A DNA stretch of 64,000 nt. Origin: Pseudomonas baetica (lineage in GTDB: Bacteria > Pseudomonadota > Gammaproteobacteria > Pseudomonadales > Pseudomonadaceae). This document shows positions 1 through 8,228 of this stretch, one piece after another. The stretch spans positions 1,364,001-1,428,000 of the forward strand of contig NZ_PHHE01000001.1 of assembly GCF_002813455.1 (NCBI RefSeq). The letters are read 5' to 3'. How positions within the stretch are numbered: position 1 is the first letter of the stretch; each line of letters begins with the position of its first letter. The translations under genes and the position numbers were made by a program. The notes beneath the pieces were generated by a model, which was not told the origin of the DNA, searched no databases, and saw nothing but the letters and a program-made list of their open reading frames with translations.

Positions 1-338
1 CCTACAAACAGCTCAAAGCCGAACTGCAAGCCCACGAAACCGCCGAAGAACGCCACTTCTACATTCCGTTGATGGAATTCGACAACGGCGTCGATCTCAG
101 CCGTCACGCCATTTCCGAACACCACGAGATGGACGAGATGATGGAGGAGCTGGATGAGACCGAGATGTCGAGCCCGGCGTGGCTGGCCACTGCGAAAAAG
201 CTCTCGGACAAGGTCCATCACCACCTCAAGGAAGAAGAGCAGAAGTTCTTCCAGATGGCCGGCAAGTTGCTCAACGAAAAACAGAAAGAGCAGCTAGCCG
301 GAGCGTACGAAAAGGAGTTCCAGGCTCAATTGCCGTGA
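1..338 (+). CDS. Hemerythrin-domain protein (5' end outside window)
   Basis: The reading frame is open from the first complete codon at position 3, so the start lies upstream of the window and only the last 111 residues are seen. The fragment is helical and rich in His, Glu and Met, with spaced motifs HETAEERHFY, HAISEHHEMDEM and HHHLKEEEQKFF. These are the ligands expected of a hemerythrin/HHE four-helix bundle that binds a di-iron centre. Such proteins are cytoplasmic oxygen, nitric oxide or iron sensors or stores. No partner gene is visible, so the specific role cannot be stated. The family call is firm. Confidence 0.85.
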   Translation, partial: YKQLKAELQAHETAEERHFYIPLMEFDNGVDLSRHAISEHHEMDEMMEELDETEMSSPAWLATAKKLSDKVHHHLKEEEQKFFQMAGKLLNEKQKEQLAGAYEKEFQAQLP

Positions 339-560
339 GTCGCCGATGCGCGACTTAGTGACGTCGACCTGTACGCCTTTGGCTATGCGTTGAGTAGGAA
401 TCGCCACAATGTACTGTGTTTATATCCAGTATTTTTGGTGTTTGACCCATTGTGTCCATCATGGCTGCGACAAAACCGCCGATGGACAAAAAATCCCCCT
501 CCGTTAGCGTGAAGACCTCTCCTCGGAAAGGAGAGTTCTTAAATCAACGGAGTGAAAACC

Positions 561-1202
561 ATGAATCAACCACAACCACAAGCACAAACCCAACTGCGAC
601 ACGGTCGCGTCGTCTCCCCGGCGAGCCGCGGTGCGGTCGCCATCGAGCAAGGATTGCTCGGTGCCTGGCAGGTCAATGAAATGGAAGGCGGCAAGAACTT
701 CCCGGCACTGGCGGCCGGGCCGTTTCCGGCGCCCTACGAAACCGACTCTGCCAGTGTCGCGCCGCCGGCTGACGGCTACATCCTCAGCGGCGGCAAGACC
801 GATCCGCGTGATTGCGTGAACTTCACTGATGAAGAGCTGAGCAAGAAGCTCGGGCGTCCGTTCTCTTGGCCGCTGCTCAATGTCACCGCGGGCCAGACCC
901 TCGAGGTCAAATGGGAATACACCGCGCCGCACACCACCCGTGGCTATCGCTGGCTGATTACCAAGGATGGCTGGGACCCGAAACAGCGCATCAGCCGTGC
1001 GCAACTGGAAGCGCAACCGTTCTTCGAGGACTTCTACACTCAGGTGCCTTATTACAGCCATTCGGCGGAGCTGAAGGCCAAGGTCAACCATTCGGTGAAA
1101 CTTCCGGCGAACAAGAAGGGGCATCACGTCATCGTGCTGATGTGGATCGTCGCCAACACCGGCAATGCCTTCTATCAGGCCTTCGACGTCGACTTCAAAT
1201 AA
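561..1202 (+). CDS. AA10 lytic polysaccharide monooxygenase (chitin-active type), no classical signal peptide
   Basis: The 213-residue product has the AA10 fold signature: a His followed by GRVVSPASR (His14), a second copper-ligand His in TAPHTTRGYRW (His124), and the C-terminal AFYQAFDVDF strand. LPMOs cleave crystalline chitin oxidatively with copper held by a histidine brace that includes the free N-terminal His. The ATG at 561 is chosen because GGAG lies 8 nt upstream; a GTG at 552 is the alternative. His14 is preceded only by a polar Gln/Pro-rich leader, not a hydrophobic Sec signal, so the protein must be processed and released in another way. The GH18 gene 42 bp downstream is probably cotranscribed and acts on the same polymer. 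Confidence 0.85.
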   Translation: MNQPQPQAQTQLRHGRVVSPASRGAVAIEQGLLGAWQVNEMEGGKNFPALAAGPFPAPYETDSASVAPPADGYILSGGKTDPRDCVNFTDEELSKKLGRPFSWPLLNVTAGQTLEVKWEYTAPHTTRGYRWLITKDGWDPKQRISRAQLEAQPFFEDFYTQVPYYSHSAELKAKVNHSVKLPANKKGHHVIVLMWIVANTGNAFYQAFDVDFK

Positions 1203-1244
1203 CGGAGCAACGCGCCAAATCCACAGGTTCTGAAGGATTAGAAC

Positions 1245-2303
1245 ATGTCAAAAATCGACTTCTCTTTAATGCAAAACCCGGCAACTGATGTGGCGTCGCT
1301 GATGCCGAGCATTGCCGGTAAAAAGATCCTCATGGGCTTCTGGCACAACTGGCCGGCAGGACAGAGTGATGGCTATCGGCAGGGCCGGTTTGCCAGCATC
1401 GCGCTGGAGGATGTGCCCAAGGAATACAACGTGGTCGCCGTGGCCTTCATGAAGGGCAGCGGAGTTCCGACCTTCAAGCCGTTCAACGTTTCGGATGCCG
1501 AGTTCCGCCGTCAGGTCGGCGTGCTCAACAGTCAGGGGCGGGCGGTGCTGATCTCCCTTGGCGGAGCCGATGCGCACATCGAACTGCGCAGCGGGCAGGA
1601 ACAGCCGCTGGCCAACGAAATCATCCGTCTGGTGGAGACCTACGGCTTTGATGGGCTGGACATCGATCTTGAACAGAGCGCGATTGATTTCGCTGCCAAC
1701 AAGACCGTTCTGCCAGCCGCGCTGAAACTGGTCAAGGATCACTACGCCGGCCAAGGCAAGCACTTCATCATCAGCATGGCCCCGGAGTTTCCGTACCTCA
1801 CCAGCAACGGCAAGTACGTCGATTACCTGCAAGCGCTGGAAGGCTACTACGACTTCATCGCCCCACAGTTCTATAACCAGGGTGGCGACGGGGTCTGGGT
1901 GCCGGAGGCCAACAACGGCGCCGGCGCGTGGATCGCGCAGAACAACGATGCGCTGAAAGAGGATTTCCTCTACTACCTGACGGAAAGTCTGGTGACGGGC
2001 ACGCGGGGTTTCACCCGGATTGCCGCCGACAAATTCGTCATCGGTCTGCCGGCCAACGTCGACGCAGCCGCCACCGGTTACGTGATGGACAAGACTGTGG
2101 TGGGCAATGCGCTCAAACGGTTAGCGATCAAGGGGCATCCGATCAAGGGGCTGATGACGTGGTCGGTCAACTGGGACAACGGCGTCAGCAAGGACGGTGT
2201 GCCGTACAACTGGGAGTACAGTCGGCGTTACGGGCCGCTGATTCATGGCGCCCGAACAGTGGGGCAGGAAACGGATGACGCGTTGTCGCGCGTCGCTCGT
2301 TAG
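1245..2303 (+). CDS. GH18 chitinase, catalytic domain only
   Basis: This 352-residue protein carries the GH18 active-site motif DGLDIDLE at residues 136-143, with Glu143 the predicted proton donor, plus the SLGG strand at about 104-107 and a TWSVNWD strand near the end. It would hydrolyse beta-1,4 N-acetylglucosamine links. No signal peptide, fibronectin III or chitin-binding module is present; ChiC-type enzymes of P. aeruginosa are longer and, from memory, also lack a Sec signal. A ribosome site (AAGGA) precedes the ATG. It sits just behind the LPMO gene and before a strong terminator, so the two form a two-gene chitin-degrading unit. Confidence 0.88.
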   Translation: MSKIDFSLMQNPATDVASLMPSIAGKKILMGFWHNWPAGQSDGYRQGRFASIALEDVPKEYNVVAVAFMKGSGVPTFKPFNVSDAEFRRQVGVLNSQGRAVLISLGGADAHIELRSGQEQPLANEIIRLVETYGFDGLDIDLEQSAIDFAANKTVLPAALKLVKDHYAGQGKHFIISMAPEFPYLTSNGKYVDYLQALEGYYDFIAPQFYNQGGDGVWVPEANNGAGAWIAQNNDALKEDFLYYLTESLVTGTRGFTRIAADKFVIGLPANVDAAATGYVMDKTVVGNALKRLAIKGHPIKGLMTWSVNWDNGVSKDGVPYNWEYSRRYGPLIHGARTVGQETDDALSRVAR

Positions 2304-2315
2304 TCGCACATAAAG

Positions 2316-2345
2316 AAGCCCGGTAGCGCTGCCGGGCTTTTTTGC
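2316..2345 (+). terminator. Rho-independent terminator after the LPMO-chitinase pair
   Basis: An 8-bp stem (AAGCCCGG and CCGGGCTT) is followed by a run of T, 12 bp after the chitinase stop. It would also work in part for the convergent MocR gene on the other strand. Confidence 0.9.
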
Positions 2346-2376
2346 GTGGGCCAGGCAAGCAAGGCTCGGATGTGAG

Positions 2377-3879
2377 TCATGGCGGGGCGGGTTGTTTATC
2401 CGATTGGGCGTGCTCGGTACATTGAGTGAATGACTTGATGAGATCCAGCAAGCTGGCAGCTGCCTGGTTGATCTGTGAATCTGTAAGCGCCGCGTAGCCA
2501 ATCAGAACGCCGGGTTTGACCGCGTGACTGCTGGTGAATGCGCAGACCGGTTGCAGGCAAAGGTTGAAAAGGGCAGCCCGTGTGCAGAATTCTCTTTCAT
2601 CAATATCTGCCGGTAACCGGAGCACAAAATGTAATCCGGATTGCTCGCCAGAAATGTGCAGATCAGGGTTTTCTCGCAGCTTTGAGATCAGCAAATCTCG
2701 TCGATGTTGATACGTCTGTCGCGAGATGCGCAAATGTCGTACATATTTTCCGGTGCAGAGAAACTGGTTGAGTGCGAGCTGACCCAGTATGCCTGGCGTT
2801 TGGCCGGTGTCTTCGATGAGGTTGATGACTTTCTTCTGCAAATGTTTGGGAATAACCATGAAGCCCAGACGAAAGTTGCTGAACAGGGTTTTATTGAAGC
2901 TGCCGCAGAAAATCACCCGGTCGTGTGTATCTATTGATTTGATGGCGGGCAAGGGCGCACTGCCATAGTTGTACTCGCTGTCGTAGTCGTCCTCGATGAT
3001 GATCGCATTCGCGGCGGTCGCCCAGGCCAGCAGGGCCTTGCGGCGCTCCATGCTCATGCAGACGCCCAAAGGCGCCTGATGAGAGGGCGTGACATAAATG
3101 GCCTGAACTTGACTGGCTGGTGACAGCGCTTCAACGATCAGACCTGCATCGTCCATTGGAATATCGATGATTGTGTTGCTGGAGCAATTGAATATCCGCC
3201 TTGCCCAGTAATAGCCGGGATCCTCCATGGCGACGACTGCCTCTTTTCCCAATACCCGGCTGATAAGGTCGAGGCAGTGTCTGATGCCATGGGTAATCAC
3301 GATGTCTTGAGGTGAGCAGTCAATCCCCCGATAGATCTGGATATGGTCGCAAATGGACTTGCGCAAGTTCTCGTCACCCCCAAGTGATGAGGCCGATACT
3401 GCGGTGGCGAGGTCTTTGGCGGATGGTGTGCATAACGACTTTAGATCTTTTTCTTCGAGCAATCCCGGATCGGCCAGTCTGGCAATAAACGGAACATACG
3501 GCTGTAAATAAGTGATGGACGCCGGTGAATCAGATAACCGGTGAGTATCAAGTTCGACTTGCAGTTCCTTCGTTCTGGCTGCCGCGATCATGTCGTCCGG
3601 CAATGTCGCACAGACAACCGAGCCGGCACCCTGCTTGCGAATGATGAAACCTTCTTCGCGTAATTGATCGAAAACTGTTTCCAGGGTCCCTCGTGAAACT
3701 CCCCATCTTTGCGCAAGCGTGCGCGTGGAGGGCAGCGCTTCGCCGGATTGGAGTCGACCGGAACTGATCAGGTGTTCAAGGAAACGGCACAAAAGCTGAT
3801 GTTTGGTGGACAGCGAATGTTCAGTCAATTCGAACGGCAAGACTAGGTCGAGGCCAACTGGCCGCTTACCTCTGGTCAT
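2377..3879 (-). CDS. MocR/PdxR-type regulator (GntR HTH plus aminotransferase fold)
   Basis: The product is about 500 residues long. Its N-terminal winged helix (about 20-85, with LPSTRTLAQRWGVSRGTLETV) joins a fold-type I aminotransferase domain with EDPGYYWARR, VTPSHQAPLG, EDDYDSEY and the PLP-lysine motif SFNKT (Lys330). MocR proteins bind PLP and often an amino compound and regulate neighbouring genes. The ATG at 3879 is chosen over a TTG five codons upstream. It is transcribed divergently from the cycloserine-type cluster and separated from it by a gap rich in repeats, so it is the likely pathway regulator. Base composition is less GC-rich than in the flanking genes. Confidence 0.88.
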   Translation of the reverse strand: MTRGKRPVGLDLVLPFELTEHSLSTKHQLLCRFLEHLISSGRLQSGEALPSTRTLAQRWGVSRGTLETVFDQLREEGFIIRKQGAGSVVCATLPDDMIAAARTKELQVELDTHRLSDSPASITYLQPYVPFIARLADPGLLEEKDLKSLCTPSAKDLATAVSASSLGGDENLRKSICDHIQIYRGIDCSPQDIVITHGIRHCLDLISRVLGKEAVVAMEDPGYYWARRIFNCSSNTIIDIPMDDAGLIVEALSPASQVQAIYVTPSHQAPLGVCMSMERRKALLAWATAANAIIIEDDYDSEYNYGSAPLPAIKSIDTHDRVIFCGSFNKTLFSNFRLGFMVIPKHLQKKVINLIEDTGQTPGILGQLALNQFLCTGKYVRHLRISRQTYQHRRDLLISKLRENPDLHISGEQSGLHFVLRLPADIDEREFCTRAALFNLCLQPVCAFTSSHAVKPGVLIGYAALTDSQINQAAASLLDLIKSFTQCTEHAQSDKQPAPP

Positions 3880-3895
3880 AGTGGTACACACCAAA

Positions 3896-3967
3896 ATCCA
3901 TTTAATGGATCTTCATCTTATCGCGGCATACAAATACGCTCAACGCCGCTCAAGCTAACGCGTTGAG
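3896..3967. promoter_or_regulatory. Candidate operators between the MocR gene and the cycloserine-type cluster
   Basis: Three repeats lie in the divergent intergenic region. A perfect 15-bp palindrome, ATCCATTTAATGGAT, lies at 3896-3910. An 8-bp inverted repeat, CTCAACGC with GCGTTGAG, lies at 3939-3946 and 3960-3967. A direct repeat of CGCTCAA occurs at 3938 and 3948, one helical turn apart. Direct repeats spaced by a turn are typical MocR/GntR targets. Function is inferred from position and symmetry only. Confidence 0.5.
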
Positions 3968-4028
3968 GGGTGGCGCGCGAGTCATTGGGGTCAAGAGAAA
4001 CTGGATTGGTATAGGGATATCGACGGCA

Positions 4029-5570
4029 ATGACTGCTTTTGAAAAACTGTCAACACTCAATAAGACTAATCATCGCGAGCCGCAACTAAAGATTGCGATA
4101 GTCGGAGGGGGGGCAACAGCGATTAGTGTAATTGATGCGTTGCAGCGAGACGTAAAGCTGAAAAGTATGGATGTTGCAATTACCCTTTTTGAGCCTGACA
4201 AGAAAATCGGTCCAGGTCGCGCTTATCAAAACGATGGTGATTATGGATTGATTAATCGCCAGGCCCGATTCATGTCCGTGAAAAGTGATGATCCCCGGCA
4301 CTTTGTAGGGTGGGTCACTCATAAATATGGAAGTGCATTGGCGCAACTTGATTTCTTGCCCCGTCACTATTTTGGCGAGTACTTGTCTGATTGTTTTGCC
4401 GAGCAAGTGGCGCTGGCGCGCGACCTGAAGCGTCCGATTCGGGTGATCGGGCAAAAGGTCACCAGCTTGACGATGCACGATGACAAAGCGGTCGTCGGTG
4501 TGGAAAACGGGCCGCAGCAAGTATTTGACCGTGTGATTCTGTGCATCGGTACCGCTGAGCCGGCGGATATCTTCTCGTTGGCCTGTTCCCAGAACTACAT
4601 CGGCAATCCGTATCCGATGTGGACCAAATTTTCCGCGATTGGCGGCGACGATCAGGTGGCGATCATTGGTTCCAGCCTCTCAGCTGTCGATGCGGTCCTG
4701 GCCCTGAATGCCCAGGGACACCGTGGGAAGATCGTCATGCTGTCGCGCAATGCTTTGCTGCCAGCGGTGCGCATGCCGCATCACGACTTCACTTACAAGG
4801 TCATCACCCGCGAACGTATCGAAGAGCTGCGTGATGAAGCAGGGATGATCTCCTGGTCGAAATGGCTTGGCCTGATCACCTTCGAACTGACTGCCCAAGG
4901 GGTGGATCTGGAGAAGCTCAAGGCTGAACTGGCGCCTGGTCAACTGCCTTTCGAGCGGCTGGAGCGCCATCTTCAAGCGTCGACCCGCGGCGAAAAGTGG
5001 CTGTCCATTCTGATTGATATTGCCAACGACTACGTCGAGCTGGCCTGGGATAGCCTGAGTGCGGGCGATCGCAGTTATTACATGGCCAACTATCATTCGA
5101 TTTTCATGAGCCTGTGCAACCCGATGCCTCCGGCGACGGCCAACAAATTGCGCAATATGCTCGAATCCGGGCACCTGGTGATTCGTCCTGGCCTGAAGGG
5201 CGTGGAACTGAGCCCCGGTGGCGGTTTTGTCCTGAATTACCAGGCAGGCGCTTGTCATTCCGACTGGGTGATCAACGCCACGCGATCTGAAACGGGTGGT
5301 GTCGGGCAGACAGGTACCGAGCTGGTGTCCTCGATGGTCAACAATGGCGTCGCTCAGCACCATCCGTTTGGTGGGCTGCACGTGTCATTCGGCTCGCACA
5401 AGGTAATCGACCGCAGTGGCAAAGCCAGCGACGCTATTTATGCCCTGGGCCAACTGGCTGCCGGTAACCACTACTACACCAGTTCACTGGCCATGATCAC
5501 ACGTCAGATCGACCGGGTCCTGCCGCATTTGCTGACTACTGATCAATACCTCAAGGAGCTTTCTGCGTGA
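4029..5570 (+). CDS. FAD/NAD(P)-binding protein (NAD_binding_9-like), first gene of the cluster
   Basis: This is a roughly 513-residue flavoprotein. It has an N-terminal dinucleotide fold IAIVGGGATAISVID (about residues 22-36), a second Rossmann strand VAIIGSSLSAVDAVLAL further in, and a C-terminal ALGQLAAGNHYYTSSLA segment. The overall layout resembles the FAD/NAD(P)-binding proteins of the NAD_binding_9 group, whose members include monooxygenase-like enzymes of secondary metabolism. The ATG at 4029 is preferred although its ribosome site is weak; a TTG at 3963 would add 22 residues. It overlaps the MFS gene by 4 bp, so the two are translationally coupled. It has no counterpart that I remember in the Streptomyces cycloserine cluster. 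The substrate is unknown. Confidence 0.75.
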   Translation: MTAFEKLSTLNKTNHREPQLKIAIVGGGATAISVIDALQRDVKLKSMDVAITLFEPDKKIGPGRAYQNDGDYGLINRQARFMSVKSDDPRHFVGWVTHKYGSALAQLDFLPRHYFGEYLSDCFAEQVALARDLKRPIRVIGQKVTSLTMHDDKAVVGVENGPQQVFDRVILCIGTAEPADIFSLACSQNYIGNPYPMWTKFSAIGGDDQVAIIGSSLSAVDAVLALNAQGHRGKIVMLSRNALLPAVRMPHHDFTYKVITRERIEELRDEAGMISWSKWLGLITFELTAQGVDLEKLKAELAPGQLPFERLERHLQASTRGEKWLSILIDIANDYVELAWDSLSAGDRSYYMANYHSIFMSLCNPMPPATANKLRNMLESGHLVIRPGLKGVELSPGGGFVLNYQAGACHSDWVINATRSETGGVGQTGTELVSSMVNNGVAQHHPFGGLHVSFGSHKVIDRSGKASDAIYALGQLAAGNHYYTSSLAMITRQIDRVLPHLLTTDQYLKELSA

Positions 5571-6778
5571 AGTCCAGCAGCCCCGTCATCCTGTTGCCTG
5601 CAGCTTTATTGGCGGCTGTCATCGTGCCGCAGCTCGGACTCGGCCTGATGACCCCCACCGTGGCAAAACTGGCTGAGGAGTTTCGAGTCCCTCATGAGGC
5701 GATTCAGGAAACGTTCGTTGTTTACATGATCGGGTATGCGTTGTCGGTGGTATTGGCAGGTATTCTTGCCGATCGTATCGGAGCCCGTCGCGTACAGATT
5801 TCGGGGTTGCTGATTTGTGCTGCCGGGTGCCTGCTTGCAGCGCTCTCGGACTCCTTTTACCTGTTTGCGGTTGCGCGTTTCATGCAGGCCCTGGGAGGTT
5901 GTGTGGGAACCGTAACGACCAGACTGATCGTGAAATCGGATTATCCGGAAAGCAAACGACTGCGAATTCTCACCACCCTTGCCTCGGCGATCGCACTCAC
6001 GCCATGTATCGCACCGTTGCTCGGCGGCATGCTGTTACCTTCGATAGGATGGCGCTGGATGATGGGCGGTGTGGGGATCTTCAATCTCGCGGCATTGGTG
6101 CTTTTCTGGCAGGTCGACACCTCTCCGGGGGCATCGGATTCGACGGGACGCAGCATCATTGCTGTTTATGCCGACAACTTCAGAAATGCGGATTATCTGG
6201 CATACGCTGCCGGCATCAGTCTGGTGTGGATGAGTTACTTCGTGTTCCTGTCCTGTTCGACTTATGCGCTGCAGACGGAACTGGGCCTGTCCAGCCTGGG
6301 TTACGGCGCGGTGATCTCCCTGTGCGCCGTCGGTTATGTGATTGGCAGTACGCTGGCGCGAGTCTTGAGCGCCAGGTGGGAGTTGAACGAGATCCTGCTG
6401 CTTGGAAGCAGAGTAGGCATGGCCGGGTGCATTTTGCTGGGCATTCTGTTGTCGATGTTTGGCAGTGGGCTGCCGGCGCTGCTGATTCCAATGGTGTTCA
6501 TTCTGTTGTCGGTCGGGATGGTGATTCCCGCGACTCAGGCCGGGCTATTGAAGAGTGTCAGCCGCGATATCGGTATTTCCTCCGGGCAGTTTTTCTTTTT
6601 CCAGATGGCTGCGGGGGCCGGTTACGGTTGGCTGGTCAGTTCCTTTTCTGAACTGGGCGTTCGTGGCCTGGCACTGTTTATCGCCATTCCGATTGTCGTG
6701 TTATTCGTTTTCCTGAATATGTCGCAGGCACTGTCGAAGTCCCCGGAAAAACAGTTGAAGGCAGTCTCTCGGAGTTGA
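5567..6778 (+). CDS. MFS exporter, Bcr/CflA-like drug efflux type
   Basis: The product has 403 residues and about twelve hydrophobic segments. The loop LADRIGARRVQISG between helices 2 and 3 fits the MFS motif A, and the ALTPCIAPLLGG segment fits the drug/H+ antiporter motif C region. The GTG start overlaps the stop of the flavoprotein gene in the form GTGA. Inside a cycloserine-type cluster the natural role is export of the product and hence self-protection, like the membrane protein DcsJ in Streptomyces. The family call is firm; the cargo is inferred from context. Confidence 0.85.
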   Translation: MKSSSPVILLPAALLAAVIVPQLGLGLMTPTVAKLAEEFRVPHEAIQETFVVYMIGYALSVVLAGILADRIGARRVQISGLLICAAGCLLAALSDSFYLFAVARFMQALGGCVGTVTTRLIVKSDYPESKRLRILTTLASAIALTPCIAPLLGGMLLPSIGWRWMMGGVGIFNLAALVLFWQVDTSPGASDSTGRSIIAVYADNFRNADYLAYAAGISLVWMSYFVFLSCSTYALQTELGLSSLGYGAVISLCAVGYVIGSTLARVLSARWELNEILLLGSRVGMAGCILLGILLSMFGSGLPALLIPMVFILLSVGMVIPATQAGLLKSVSRDIGISSGQFFFFQMAAGAGYGWLVSSFSELGVRGLALFIAIPIVVLFVFLNMSQALSKSPEKQLKAVSRS

Positions 6779-6825
6779 GATTGTTGTTGCTGCGACCCTG
6801 ATAAAAAAAACAAGGAAGTGTAGTC

Positions 6826-8094
6826 GTGCAGTATCTGAAATCGCTGAAGTTGAACAGTGTGTGTTATGACATTCGTGGCCCGGCACTGGAACAGGCCAAA
6901 AAGATGGAGGAGGACGGCCAGCGCATTCTCAAGCTGAACATCGGCAATCCGGCTCCCTTCGGTTTCGAGGCGCCCGAGGAGATACTCCAGGATGTGATTC
7001 GTAATTTGCCCACGGCGCAAGGTTACAGTGACTCCAAAGGCTTGTTCAGCGCACGCAAGGCAGTCATGCAGTACTGTCAGCAGAAGCAGATCGAGGGCGT
7101 CGGCGTCGACGATATCTACCTGGGCAATGGCGTCTCCGAGCTCATTGTGATGTCACTGCAGGCGCTGCTGAACAATCGCGATGAAGTACTGGTGCCTGCA
7201 CCGGATTATCCGTTGTGGACCGCCGCGGTGAGTCTTGCCGGCGGTAATGCGGTGCACTACATGTGCGACGAACAGCAGGACTGGTGGCCGGACCTCGATG
7301 ACATGCGGGCCAAAATCACCCCCAACACCCGAGCTCTGGTCATCATCAACCCCAACAATCCCACCGGTGCGGTGTACCCGCGAGACGTGCTGCTGGGAAT
7401 GCTGGAGATCGCGCGCCAGCACAATCTGGTGGTGTTCTCCGACGAGATCTACGACAAGATTCTCTACGACGAGGCTGTGCACATCAGCACCGCGTCGCTG
7501 GCGCCGGACCTGCTGTGCCTGACCTTCAACGGGTTGTCCAAGTCGTACCGGGTGGCCGGGTTTCGCTCCGGCTGGCTGGTGATTTCCGGGCCCAGACAGC
7601 ATGCCGCCGGCTACATCGAAGGCATCGACATGCTGGCGAACATGCGCCTGTGCGCCAACGTTCCGGCACAACATGCGATCCAGACCGCGCTGGGGGGGTA
7701 CCAGAGTATCAATGACCTGGTCTTGCCTCAGGGGCGCCTGCTCGAACAGCGCAACCGGGTGCATGAACTGCTCAACGCTATTCCTGGCGTCAGTTGCGTC
7801 AAGCCGATGGGCGCGCTGTACGCGTTTCCAAGGCTCGATCCGAAAGTTTGCCCGATCAAGGATGACGAGAAGTTTGTCCTCGAGCTTTTGATGTCGGAAA
7901 GGCTGCTGGTCGTCCAGGGCACCGCGTTCAACTGGCCCGCTCCCGACCATTTTCGCGTGGTCACGTTGCCGGCATTGCCGGACATCGAAGACGCCATGGC
8001 GCGGATTCATCGATTCATCAGCAGCAAGTCGGTCAACAACCTGAGCGTTCGCCGAATGTCGAATAACGCCCGGCACCTGTGGCCGGTCTTCTGA
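6826..8094 (+). CDS. Class I aminotransferase, AlaA-like alanine transaminase paralogue
   Basis: The 422-residue product is a fold-type I PLP enzyme. NPNNPTGAV lies near 175-183, SDEIYDKILYD follows, and the PLP lysine is in NGLSKSYRVAGFRSGW (Lys239). The N-terminus (LKSLKLNSVCYDIRGP) strongly resembles AlaA, the glutamate-pyruvate transaminase. The start is a GTG with AAGGA 9 nt upstream. About 14 extra residues, basic in part, follow the usual C-terminus. Alanine transaminases are inhibited by cycloserine, so a second copy in this cluster could be an insensitive substitute. It could instead supply or degrade an amino acid of the pathway. The gene is 47 bp from the exporter and 134 bp before the dcsA-like gene. 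Confidence 0.85.
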   Translation: MQYLKSLKLNSVCYDIRGPALEQAKKMEEDGQRILKLNIGNPAPFGFEAPEEILQDVIRNLPTAQGYSDSKGLFSARKAVMQYCQQKQIEGVGVDDIYLGNGVSELIVMSLQALLNNRDEVLVPAPDYPLWTAAVSLAGGNAVHYMCDEQQDWWPDLDDMRAKITPNTRALVIINPNNPTGAVYPRDVLLGMLEIARQHNLVVFSDEIYDKILYDEAVHISTASLAPDLLCLTFNGLSKSYRVAGFRSGWLVISGPRQHAAGYIEGIDMLANMRLCANVPAQHAIQTALGGYQSINDLVLPQGRLLEQRNRVHELLNAIPGVSCVKPMGALYAFPRLDPKVCPIKDDEKFVLELLMSERLLVVQGTAFNWPAPDHFRVVTLPALPDIEDAMARIHRFISSKSVNNLSVRRMSNNARHLWPVF

Positions 8095-8228
8095 ATCCAA
8101 ACGCAGATCAAACAAGCAAGTTGTCATGCCAGACGTAAGTTCGTGGCAGGTGTGACAGCGCAAAGTGTCAGACGGCTGGATGCCACGCTCGGCCAACTCT
8201 CTAAGTTGTGCAGCATAAAGGAATGGGT

